The notes beneath the pieces were generated by a model, which did no database searches, was not told the origin of the DNA, and worked only from the letters and a program-made list of their open reading frames with translations. A stretch of 64,000 nt of DNA from positions 48,637 to 112,636 of the forward strand of contig NW_003106599.1 in the NCBI RefSeq assembly GCF_000003605.2, given 5' to 3'. This document shows positions 50,449-62,741 of the stretch, in pieces. The translations under genes and the position numbers were made by a program. Every line of letters starts with the position of its first letter. The stretch's first letter is position 1. The DNA comes from Saccoglossus kowalevskii. Its lineage: Eukaryota > Hemichordata > Enteropneusta > Harrimaniidae.

Positions 50449-53400
50449 GTACCAAACAAGTGGGACCGGAATGAAACGATTTCAGAATACGGCAGCCGCC
50501 AGGGTATATAATATTAAAAAACAAGTTAGAACAAAGTAAATACAAAGATATAATTAGTCTTCGCGTGTTTTAGCCTATTCAAATATAATTAAAAAGGGTA
50601 ATTGCCTGAAAGGTATATTTTCTTGAATAATTGCGAACTCAAATTTTTAGATATACTGTAACTAGGTATTTTGTTTATTCATTCGCTCAAATTGTAACCA
50701 AAGTTTCCCATTTTATCGGATATAAACAAAATGTAAATATATCATTTTTTTTTTATTTCTAAAACTTAATATGTATATTTCCAGATTTTTTTTATTGTTT
50801 TACATAAGTAAATACATTCAGAGTTCATGGCAGTTTATAATACTAGAGGCGGCAATCTGTTGTTTTTCACTGCCAACATAGAAATGAACATACTACTGTT
50901 TAGTAGCTCAGGCTAAGATATTATATTCTTATATTTACTTATTAATAACGGTATGTTTATTCAATACTTTTTTTAGCATAATATTATAACTATAAACACA
51001 TTTTTATATTCACTTATTAATAACCGGCATGTTTATTCAATATATTTTTAGCATAACAGTATGAAGACAAATATACGGCGTATACGTTTAAAACTGCCTC
51101 ATTGAACAAAAGCAATATTTAAGAATTATGCTCAGAAACGTAACTATTGGAACACCAATATTAAAACGTAGAGCATAAATATAAATTAGTTGTAGGAGAA
51201 ATCATACTCATATGTGACGTCATAATAATCAGAAAACTTATTTTCACGTATATATATATAATATAAATCTGTTAAATATATTTTATTTCTTGACAAACCT
51301 CATAATAGAAACTCGTATAATTTGTATTAATAAGTATATTAGCTATAAGTCTCTTAACAGTGGGAGTAGAGAATCAACAACTCCATAATGTGGAGTGTTT
51401 TTTTATGCGTTACCATTCGACAGTTTGTGTTCGACTTTATCGCTGAACACGTCATTTATCTGCCCACCTTAAGAACGCTGTTGTTATCCAGCCAACTCGA
51501 CCCGGTGTATCCTTTGAAAGACATCGTGTGTGCTTTGTTTCTTTTTACGATCTGACATGCAATTCCTCGCTGCAGGATCGGATAATATACAGAAACTCGT
51601 TTATTGAATGTATAGTTGTGTGCATTGTCCACAAGGAACTATTCGATGTAGACGGGCATGCACAGCTTCCTCTCTCGTCGACTGCCCCGCCAGGGTCGTA
51701 ATTCTTTCCCGATGTTTGGATTTTTAAAATATTAAATCATAGTATCTGTGTGTGTCATCGCAGCACAGTAAACACGTAGTCAATATACCGCCCAACGCGA
51801 TAAGGAAAACAAGTCAGTGTGGAGTAGATAAATAGAATCAATTTATTGACCGTCTATACCCAGCCATACCGCCGTAACCCGTATCGAAGCGTAATGGGAA
51901 TGCCTCGCGTACTATACGTGTGTGTGTTGAGTCTGTTCGTGCGCGACTATGTGTATGAGACACATGTACATTTTATTTTTTTTTAAATCAAAATTTATTT
52001 TCATAAGGGTGACAACTTCTACTTAAAATACTATAAACTTAGACGTAAATATACGATTTTGTTTACTTCCAATTTTTGGCGGTTTCACGCACGACGGACA
52101 CTTTAGTGTTTTATATAGCTGGCCTGGGAAGCTGACGTGACTGTGGACAAAGTTACTATGTCCGATCGGGGCCTACCACGACCCATGTCGGAAATTTCCA
52201 CTAGGTTCGTCTATCTTTGTTGGCGGATGATGGCTTTGCCAGTTTTTTCCTGTGTGGTGGTTGATTACAACTACGATAAATAATATTCCTGAGTAATTTT
52301 TAGGGCAGTCTAAAGCAAACGCGGCATGATTTTTGGCAAATTTTAATAACGTCGGCGACAATTTTGATGCCTATTGAGCAGAAGCACGCGTGTAGAATGG
52401 GATTATTTCCCGTAAACACGAGGGTCGTGTATCCAAAATAACCAGTTTTGCCAGCCCGAATAACGTGATCTCCTTTTTTACTGACGCCGACAAATTCAAA
52501 AAATGCGTCAATTAAACTGCGACCGAGAGTAATTGGTTGGGACTTTGTTAAGTATGTTAATACCGTGTGTGTATGTATGTATACGATATACCCATCGTTG
52601 GTAGTGGGTGCATTCAGTCGGTGAGTGATCGAGACAGGCCGCATTGCGAACTAGTGCAGAGTACAGGGCATATGTACTCATAAATTCATAGGGATATTAC
52701 AAACATAGTAATTGAAACATTTTACTGGGACGGATGAAGGCTATCGGGTTTCCACCGACACAACATGATCAATCTGTCAACAATGTACAAACCATACACT
52801 GTACACGACGTTGTTAGATCGTTAGCAGTCGGTACTGCAGCGACGTTTTTCGTTTTATGTTGTGCGTGCATGTGATTTCAATTCGTTGACGGACGCGTGC
52901 TGCGTCTTTATAGACGGTCATGAGATCGGTGGACTATGAGTGCATGTAAGGGGATGCCGTCGAGATCTGGACATGCACCCGTGGCGACAAAACACCCTAC
53001 AATCTAATACTTCGGTTCAACCATTTTATTGGCGAAATCATTTTTATTAACAACCTCTCACAAGTGCCCTACATTTTTTTTTATAATTCAAATAATAAAT
53101 TTAAACACTCAGATAAGAGCTTCCCCTATTTGACCCTCGTGGCAATATTTCTTTTGAGATTCTGAATTGAGTTAGATTGTTAACTTATTTCCATTAAAAA
53201 ATAGAATTGTCAGCGATATTTTGGGCTTCATTCAAGTTAGCTTTTGACCTGTTGCTTGCCATTCAACTCGATTATTCACTGTAGTCGGTATCACGGTATT
53301 TCGATTTTTTCTATATAAATGTTACCTGACATTGACATAATTTATTATATTTTATATTTTCCTTAAGTTTAGTTTCTCTTCGCTCTAAAAGCATTACTGT

Positions 53401-54525
53401 CATTTGGCGCTAATAAGTATGGATTGCCAGCCTCAAAAGTTAATTGGAAATTCACAACAAAATTAGCCTAGGCTGCTCCACGTATCTCTGCTGTTTTTGT
53501 TTTTTTTCAAAATGCAGTGTAACACTAAATTGCATTGCGACAGAAGGTTGTATTTACGTTTTCTATGTGGGTGGGTGGGGGTTGCGTCGGTCAGGGGAGA
53601 ATCGTGGATTTGGAATCGTGAAAAATTTGTAAATTGCGAGTGTTAATATGAATTCTCTTAGCAAAGTCGGATAACCAAGGGAACGTGAAGTAACTTCTTT
53701 CTTTTATTTAAAAATAACGTGCATAGTTTATGTTGCTAGTAGTTAGAATCTATTTACAGCCATGGGCACTCGAAAGGTCGCTTGTAGTGAAATAAATAAA
53801 TATATATATTTTTTAAACCGGAGACATGGATATAAGCAAATAAAACAAACACTTTTTTTTCAATATATCAAATAATGGTGCTTAATTATTTTCTGTTCAT
53901 GACGTCATCTTTATGCAATTTAACAAACAACATTTTTCAGAATCGGTATGTGTTGTATTTCATGTTTTTTTCTCTGTTACATTTTTTGTTGAATTACGTT
54001 GTAAGACCAGTCGCATTGTGTGTTTTTTGTTTGTTTTTTGTTTTGTTTTATATCTAACTTTTTCTTTAAAAAAAGTATATATAACTTGAATATACTTAAT
54101 GCCAAACGCTGCCTATATCGATTATTTACATTCATTAAGAATTTTTGTTTTATTTCTGTAAAGTTTCTCAGAGAATTAAATAAAAACTAACATTTACTAT
54201 AAGTTGGTCGATCGACATGGGTATATACGTGAGCTTTTGCGAAAGTGTGCAATTACTTGAACGACTATATATAACCAATCTTGTTGTGAACAACTAAATT
54301 TGTTTTATTTTGTAAATCTATTTTGTCTGTCCCGTCTAAAACAAGAGAATTTTAACAAAGCTAAAAAAAAAAGTTTTTTTTTGTGAAAAATATTGTGACA
54401 AAACTAGAACATTAAACTTTACTATTATATCAGGCGCTAGTCGGGTAAGGGTCGATTTGGTCACATGACATCCTTTCTCGTCTCATTTGGATTTACATCC
54501 ATTGACCTGATTTTTATCGAAAAAC

Positions 54526-54777
54526 TCAGGAGAAGAAATTGCAATTGCTTTTAGAATTCTCGCCGAGGGCTAATCGAGGCGGTGTTCCTTTGATGTTACA
54601 CCGGCAATAGCCAGATGAATAGCCAAGCGATGAAATGAAAGCCGCCGCTGGGACCTCAGGCTCGTTCGCAGACAAAAAGAACGCCGTAAATTCTCCTCTA
54701 ATATGAAGTTGTTTTATAGCTTGAAGATTTGTTTCCAGTGCTAAAGGTGTCGGTGGACGATTATACAGTCGGTGCAA
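54526..54777. other. GC-richer block, candidate conserved element
   Basis: A 250-base stretch clearly less AT-rich than its surroundings, with an uninterrupted 83-codon frame on the minus strand (ATG at 54777). I recognise no domain in the peptide. A conserved non-coding element or unrecognised exon are both possible. Confidence 0.3.
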
Positions 54778-55056
54778 TTCCCCTTGTCTTTATTGCAACA
54801 GTGAAATTGGAATTTCTAAATAATAGAACCCTGGAGAGTGAACCAGGCAAAGACATGTATTTATCAATATTATAACATTTTTATATGGCAGATATGGATA
54901 TAACTCAATCCATTGGTTTTTACATTTTGGGTGGAAATTAATTGAGGAGGGGCAATTAAAAGCGTATTTTGGCTAACGTCTGGGGGTGATTCCGTGTTCT
55001 TTGTAAATGCATCAAAGGTTGCGCGGTGTCGGCGCCACGCATTCGTTTTAAAACGG

Positions 55057-55057
<1 letters not shown>

Positions 55058-55095
<38 letters not shown>
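55058..55095. repeat. (TA)n microsatellite
   Basis: Nineteen TA units. Confidence 0.95.
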
Positions 55096-55096
<1 letters not shown>

Positions 55097-56907
55097 TATG
55101 ACGAAATCAGATTTAACACCCTCGTAGGATGGACCTTGGTAAAATATTTTGCTGTTCAATAAAATAACGCAGTGGCTAATATGTTGCATTATTCGTTGAA
55201 TTAGTATGACGTATAGTCACTGATAACCGACTCGGACCACGCCCGTGTCAGTATAGAACGATTGCCACTGACGACTTCCTTTCCCGAAATATTTCGTACG
55301 TCCTGAGTTATTTCAAAAACTTGAGCAGATTACTATATTTTTATGCTCATGTGTGAAAGTTCGTTTTTTTTAAGGTCTGTGTGAAAGTTCGTTTTTAGGG
55401 GTCATGCAAAAATGGACGCTGAAGAGATGAGCAGGTGTGGTTCCATCTATTAACTAGTTACGCTTGGAAAACTGCTATTCCCAACCAAAATACACAACGA
55501 TCAACCAACCAACCTATATTTGAAATGTATTTTAAAGTAGTGTGAATAAATAAATAAATATTTTAATCATATTTACGTTAAATTCGTTTATTTTCATCAA
55601 CCAAAGACCCGTGCATGGAAGACGGGTCAATGCTAGGCCGCGGTCAGCATAGCGATTTTAGTATTTTATTGTGAACCCAGTTTTCACATCTCAGAGTTAT
55701 CGATTAGTTTTTGCAACATACTATCAAAACATACACTACTATATTCTATATTAAGTATGGGGTTACAGTGAAACTAAAGTATATCTATTTCGTTTATCAA
55801 AGCTCTTTTTAAGAAAAGCAAATCAACATACAGGCTTTAGAAATGACCAGGAAACCGCGTTTACGAGACGAGTGAAGCGACTAACACCGGCAATATCAGT
55901 TCATTCAACGGATTTTATTCAGTCAACACCGTCCCGGCTATTACTGAGAACGACCTTTTCTCTAATTAGCGGCAGAGTTGAACTAACAAGCCGATGACAG
56001 TACGCGTTTGATGGGCTTAATTTTATCACGTTGTTTATATGACATTTACATTTGCCAACTACACACCGACTTCGTTGAATATGAGACAGACAAGACGGCG
56101 GAAGTAACGTTATCGATTGAAATGATCGACTCACGATGATATCTTTGTTTTCGTACCGCGATACAGGGTAGCCTTAGTTCGTTGAAACGAATGCCGCCGT
56201 ATTTTTTGTGAAATTCGTGTTATTTTAAATCAAAATTATTTACTATAATATTTACCTTAAACTGTGAGAGAATATAACCATATATATATAAACATACATA
56301 CTATATATATTTTTTTTATTTTAACTTCATTCATATTTGCTACAGCATTTCGCGAAATATATAATACAATCGATCTCTTTGAACTCTTTCCTAAAACTGA
56401 ACAATACATGAGTTATTCGTTGTTTATAGCAGTACAAGCCACGTTCAAGTTCTCCGTCGGTTTATAATGTAAAATATGTCCTTATAAAAACGACGTTAGC
56501 ATCTTATTTCGTTGTGTTGGAGACACATACCAAATACAGCAAACCGCGAGATAAGAAGATGCTGTCACGGTCGCCTCGCTGTAGTACGGGTCAATCGAAT
56601 TTGAGACGAACATTGTTAGCGTAATTTTTATCGCATCGAGTTTAAATTTGCTGTTGGGTGAAATTCAGTGAAAATGTATTAAACACACAAAATCGCATGT
56701 ACACAATAGCTCACAATAATAACATATTCTTTATTTCATGGAAAATATTTTCTTTTAAATGTATAATTGTGACATTTTTATCAGTAGCAATAATGTTCAC
56801 AGCTCTAAGACGGTGACCAGCATGTAAAGATACCTACAATGAACTGAAAAGTTGAATTAAATTTGGTCTGTTCGCCCAAAAAAATTGCATGTTTTCGTAT
56901 TGTAATG

Positions 56908-57375
56908 CAGACAATGTTTCTGTCACTTTCCGCAGACGATGTATATTTTCGTTTCTTTGCGCAGACGATGCCTATTTCGTTTCTTCACGCATACGATGTC
57001 CATTCTCGTCACATTAAGCAGACGATTCTGGTTTTCGTCACTTCACGCAGACGATTTGGGTTTTAGTCACTTCACGCAGACGATTTGGGTTTTCGTCACT
57101 TCACGCAGACGATTTAGGGTTTTAGTCACTTCACGCAGACGATTTGGGTTTTCGTCACTTCACGCAGACGATTTGGGTTTTCGTCACTTCACGCAGACGA
57201 TTTGGGTTTTAGTCACTTCACGCAGACGATTTGGGTTTTCGTCACTTCACGCAGACGATTTGGGTTTTAGTCACTTCACGCAGACGATTTGGGTTTTAGT
57301 CACTTCACGCAGACGATTTGGATTTTCGTCACTTCACGCAGACCATTTGGGTTTTCGTCACTTCACGATGACGAC
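56908..57375. repeat. 29-bp minisatellite, about 16 copies
   Basis: Units of 29 bp (GTCACTTCACGCAGACGATT then TGGGTTTTC); the first four copies are diverged, those from 57030 to 57350 nearly identical except TTCGT/TTAGT, one with an extra base. Because 29 is not a multiple of three the 151-codon frame over it cycles through all three readings of the unit, a sign that it is not a gene. Confidence 0.95.
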
Positions 57376-59499
57376 GTCTATTTGCAGCCGATAAAATTTG
57401 TGTTCGTAAAATTATGCAGACGAAATATATTTATTAAATTTTGTATTTCCAGGGTGTTATTTTATGATACCGTGACAATGTAATAAAAATGCACTGAAGA
57501 ACATTAAAATCATTCGTTCCCAGGTCTTACTTAGGATGAATAGAAATATTGTTTATATTGGCTTGTTGTGTCTGTTTTATTACAGAATGTCCGCTGAAGA
57601 ACCCGGAATTGTTATTATGTTTACCATTCTTAAATTATTAGTTGAGGTGTCGGACGAAGATTCTTTTTCTTCCACGTGCGAGCGACACTGTGGATTCGGA
57701 CGGCTTTGTTTATTTTTATATGCAAATTAGTCACCTTTGAAAACGGTCAGAAAAATGTGGGTAAAGTACGGTACAATAAAAAAAGAAAACTCATTAGAAC
57801 GCGCATGAGCGGGGACCTATGGCTCAGACTGCGATAAATAACATGTAGTCTGCTGACAGATTACAAGATTTTAACAAAAACATGAAATATTGTAAATTTA
57901 CAAAATCTGGCATTTATTTTCAACCATACGGCCGTGAAAATATCAGAGAATTTCCGAGGTTATACAATACCAACAGTCACGTTTTTATTTTGCGAATTAT
58001 TTAGTGCGGCAAACAATGATGACTGCGCAAAATTGTAGTAAAAATGGCAGACGGATTCAATCTCACCTGAAAATGGAATGGTTTACATGACGTCACATTT
58101 TAACGAAGACGGTTGACGTATAACGAATATCCACTCGTTTACAGTTCTAGAAATTACCGCAGCTGTGTACAATTTAGCTATAATGGCCGGCCTTAGACAA
58201 AAAACAATTTATGCATATTTAAATAGGCATTCATTGTCTGCAAGACTGGCGGGCTTCACACACAGCAAAAAAACGGCGGCAAATGCTGTCGAGAGCGATG
58301 CTTCAGTTACGTATGCTCGCGAATATTAACGAAATTTGAAGAGTGCGTCGACTACGCCCAGTCTTGTTTGTCGCTTTTCATGCTGACGATGTCTGTTTTC
58401 GTCAACGCGCGGTCGTCGCTGTTGTAATCGGTGCCAGAGGTCTTCCATTTGACGTGACCTTCCACTATGTGCTTCCGGTGTCAGAGTGAGAGTAAATGGC
58501 AACGTGACCGAGTTCGCACGCTCGCACGCACAAAAACATCGAACATTCCCGTAATTCTAGCGAGGTTTTAATGTTTTTTCATTAAAAAATGAGCATTAAG
58601 TTTTACGAAAAATTATTCTATGGCTTAATTAAATAAATTGCTTTTCTGTTTACTGTTAGAAAGCACGCAATACGGATATTATTTTATTGCGCCATGGCAT
58701 GATTTGGTTTTCTCCCTTGTCGTTCATGGAGTAATTTATAGCTCTATGTGCGCTTTATTATAGCTGTAACCGACTCGTACTAGTTGCTGTCTGTCCCTCT
58801 TTATATAATTTCGAAATTTTATTCTGTATTTTTTCAAAAATGCGAATATCGAGGCCTTCAAACGTGCAATTATTCGTAAACCGACACCACCGAATAGACC
58901 GTACAAGACTGTCTCTTATTGCCGTGCACCACTCTCGGTTACAGCGGTTACATTTACAACGAATAAACAGCTCCCTGAAGATACAAAAAATCCGTATTAT
59001 GAGTGAATTGCAACCACTCTTTCTTATTTTCGCGATTTCTATGATACAGACGAGTTGTAATTTTGCCAGCATTTTCCTGAAATCATAAATTACACGTCAT
59101 CGACAGTTGGCACCGTCTCAACCAATCAGAACCGTCTCCCGTACAGCCAGTTCTGTGGAGTCCTCCAATCACAACGGCCATAATTTATCTAAATTCGTTT
59201 TATTTACGACCAGTTTTTAACCTTAATGTGGTTATAAACAGAGTGTGAATATGAAAGAAGCCGACACCATGAAAACGTGCTTCGGTATCCATTTGTGTTT
59301 GAGAGAAAATGATGTTATGTCGTCGGTCTTACGAGACAACCAAGGTCACTCCGCCTGTTAACGGGAAAAATGTTTTTCTCTAGCCCGCCACCAAGGTGGC
59401 TTCTCGCGTGCCGATCTGTTCACAAACACAGCGATAGCTTCCATACAGTGCCCCCAACGTTCTTTACAAATATTTTGGTTTTTAGAAGGTGTTGGCGCA

Positions 59500-60070
59500 T
59501 GTAAGGATATCAGACATAATATTTGTTTTCAAATTATTTTCTCTTAAATTTTTGTATTTACTATAATTTATTATAAGTCGACAGTTTCAACGTCCCGGTT
59601 TTAATGTTTGTTTTTTTTTAATCATGATTAATTTAATTTTTTTTACCAAGCCGATTGAATTTGTCTATATTGAGTTTAATTCATTTTTTCATATTTTTTA
59701 ATATAATTACAATTTCAGTATTCTTTTCAATATTTTTTAATAACCCTTTTATTTTACATGTGTGTAATCATAATTAATTTCATTTTCTCGATATTTTTTT
59801 CTTATTTTTTTTAGTCAAACACATGTTTTATATATCTATAAATTGTCTATATTAATATTTTTTAAGATTATTAATTTTTTAGGATCTGTTTTAGATCTTT
59901 ATAGTTTCTAAATAATGTGTAATTATAATTAATAATATTTTTTGAGGTTTTTAAACAGTTATTACCATAATATTTTTATTTGTCTTATAGTTTTTAAATA
60001 GTGTGTAATCGGAATAACATTTCGTTTTTTTTTTTTTAATTCTACATTTTTGTCATGTTATTTTAGGCAG
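59500..60070. repeat. T-rich low-complexity block
   Basis: About 570 bases of very T-rich sequence with repeated ATTTTTT and TTAATTT words and a loose duplication of a TATAGTTTYTAAATARTGTG block (near 59900 and 59990). Could be a matrix-attachment type region or a decayed repeat. Confidence 0.6.
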
Positions 60071-60124
60071 AGGTTATGATCGATTGATATCACCTAAGTA
60101 TGTTATCATACATATCCATATCTC

Positions 60125-60138
60125 GTTACCATAACAAC
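60125..60138. promoter_or_regulatory. RFX X-box-like site
   Basis: GTTACCATAACAAC, one mismatch (A for G at position 10) from the X-box consensus; just right of the T-rich block. Confidence 0.35.
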
Positions 60139-60427
60139 AGACAAACAGTAGCTGGCATGAAAACAACTCTGTTTTAAGAAAATAATACTAAACTGTTTTT
60201 ATATTATAAGTTTACTATTATTTGTACATATATTGTTTTATTTAATTTCGAAGTGTTTATCGGGAAAACTACGACAATGCACAAATATTATCTATATATT
60301 AATAAAACAGAAATACGGCGAAAGGTTTATTTTTAGTAACCGTACTGACGTTAAGGAGAGTGATGACGAATGGGTCGATTCAAGTTCAAACATCGCAGCA
60401 ACGTTGATTAGGTGACTGAAATGAGAC

Positions 60428-60438
60428 ATGATTTACGG
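60428..60438 (+). promoter_or_regulatory. candidate posterior Hox-PBC site
   Basis: ATGATTTACGG closely matches the AbdB-Exd type site (TGATTTAC core). Located 10 kb after Hox8. A single short match with chance expectation near one in this window. Confidence 0.2.
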
Positions 60439-61023
60439 GTAATTTTTTTTAATTTCTCAATTTCATTAAGTTGTCCATTTCAAGTAAAGCACTTAGAGCA
60501 AGGTATCTTTGTTTGTGTCGCGTGTGAAACAAAAAAAAGGTGGCGCCCATACCACATCACGTGATATTTGGACGTCGTATGACCTTACGTGTACGTTCAG
60601 TTCATTGTCTTGTTTCATCACACAACTTAGCGTCATCAGTGACGTCACCAATCTAGCACGTAGACAGATACGTAAAAGGTCAAGTTGAGTTGAATCGTTT
60701 AGCAAACATGGCTATGTAAATTATGATGACGTACCTCAGTGATTGGAAATTGACGCCACGTGATTTCCAGCTCATCTCTGAGTGACAATAATAATATTCC
60801 AAGTGTATCATACTACTTCCGGTTGTAAATGCAGTATTTGAGTACTTCCGGATCCGGGTATTTATATCGTATCATGTCTTATTTATTTGTGCAGAATTAG
60901 AAAAAAACACAAAAACAAACAAACATTGTTTTATTAGATTTACACTCATATGCCAGAGGGGACGGTTTAAATCACATTTCAATGTGGATACCTTTTGTTG
61001 GGGATACAGTTGTATTTGTACTG

Positions 61024-61037
61024 GTTACCTAGGCAAC
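61024..61037. promoter_or_regulatory. RFX X-box site
   Basis: GTTACCTAGGCAAC, a classical X-box type (CCTAGG centre). Less than 1 kb from the site at 60125. Confidence 0.45.
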
Positions 61038-61993
61038 GGCCAGTCGACAGGGTTGGAATTCATCTTACGTCTATGAAAAATGGGGCGCTTTCAATCAATG
61101 AGAAAGTCGACCTGGCCTGCACGAATACACCAAACGACGATTACCCGAACTAAGCAAACATTCAACGCGTTTATCATCCACTTGTATATTACACCATACC
61201 CGAATGGGCTTCCAATATCTCACGTGACGTCCACGTCACTTCCGAATAATCATTTTATAAACTGAAAACCGGAACCATGGATAGTCGTTATTTGCGACGA
61301 TATATTTGAATACTTAAGCGTTAAGAGTTATTCATGAGTGACCTTTAAAAACAATAAAACGATTTCTTCATTTAACCCACTATAGGCTATAAATTGTATT
61401 CCAATCTTAAATCACCCTCCGGCTGTCACAAATTGATAACCACTTTCTTTCGTTGCGCTTCCATTATTTTGACTCTCTCGTACCCATTCAAAAAAAAATG
61501 TTCTCCCGGCCCCATAATCAATATTTATATTTGAAATTGAAAGCAAACGTAATTTAAATGATCAATTGCAATTAATGGCGTTTAATTTCCTGTACAGAGG
61601 TCTCTTCGAGCTGTGCAAATAGAAAGAAATATTAAAATAATAAAGAAGGAAGTCTGTGAAGACCCTGGAAACGAGTATGAAGACTCCAGCTAGGGTTCTC
61701 GATAACATGCTTTATGTGCACTCTAGCCAATTTGTATATTTCACAAACGAAATGTACTTACTTGTATGACCCCGTATGTAAATCAATATTATTAAACACA
61801 TACTAACTAATCGAATACGGACGGACTGCTAAAACATTAATTTATATTAATGACTAGAAACTAAAAAAAAAGAAAAAATGCTTGCGATATTTATGTTGAT
61901 GACCGACATGCTGAAAACGTTTTAGGTCAATGTCACCGATTTGAACTGTAAAACGTGACTCCAGCAATTAAACCTATTCAAGTTGGGATATGT

Positions 61994-62126
61994 TTAAAGG
62001 GCGGCAGTCGTCGCGCCGCGTCCTGTTCGATATGGGACTCATAGCGACGTATACAACGCGTGTTAAATACATTGTTCATTTACATGAAATTTGAACACGC
62101 GCTGCGCGACGACCACCGCGCTTTAA
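61994..62126. mobile_element. MITE family B, copy 3
   Basis: 133-bp element with TTAA at each end and imperfect 27-bp terminal inverted repeats (TTAAAGGGCGGCAGTCGTCG left; CGACGACCACCGCGCTTTAA right). Best preserved member of family B here. Confidence 0.8.
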
Positions 62127-62477
62127 GTCATGCAAATAAAATCCTTCCAAATAAATTAACGAGATCAGTCCGCATACTTAAATATGGTTTTGATTATTTA
62201 TTTCAGCTTTGAACAAAATCCAACTCCACCATGACATTTACCGGGAACATTTCTGATAAGAAATGTTATATTTATCTAGATTATTTCAGTTAACGGACAT
62301 CAAACGACTTCCTGGAGAAGAAAATGTCATACGCTGTCCATCTCCATGGTGTGGGCAATTAAATGGCTTAATCACGTACGTCCCTGGGGTCAAATGACAT
62401 TTTACATAAACTTTCAAGAAGTAATCTTAAACTTATCGGTAGAAATTAACATTGAGTTAAGCTGATAAGCCAGAAAA

Positions 62478-62741
62478 TTGGCATTTTTAATGTTATCGCT
62501 CAAGTTGAATCATCCTAATTACATTTCCATGGCAACAAGGGGTAATAAACCCAGCCAAGCACGGAAAATGGTTTTGACGGGTATCCATGCAAGGAACCAG
62601 CACCTGGGCGCGGTGAATCTTTCCCAAATGACTCATGGCGAATCGAAGATGATTGTTTCACCCGGAAAGATAAATACAGAAGTAGTCACTTGCATCAAAT
62701 TAATTAACCATATCGCCAAGGAATTTATTAGCAGTCGTTGA
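62478..62741. other. GC-richer block, candidate conserved element
   Basis: Balanced-composition stretch with an 87-codon + frame of unknown product and an X-box-like site at 62523. It starts 350 bases after MITE B copy 3. Codon content gives no clear sign of a gene; a regulatory element is more likely. Confidence 0.3.
62523..62536. promoter_or_regulatory. RFX X-box-like site
   Basis: ATTTCCATGGCAAC, one mismatch from the X-box, inside the GC-richer block 62478-62741. Confidence 0.4.

Noticed and set aside
56939-57394. 151-codon frame of R-R-R-F-G-F-S-S-L-H type repeats
   Set aside because: Caused by a 29-bp minisatellite; the frame passes through all three readings of the unit.
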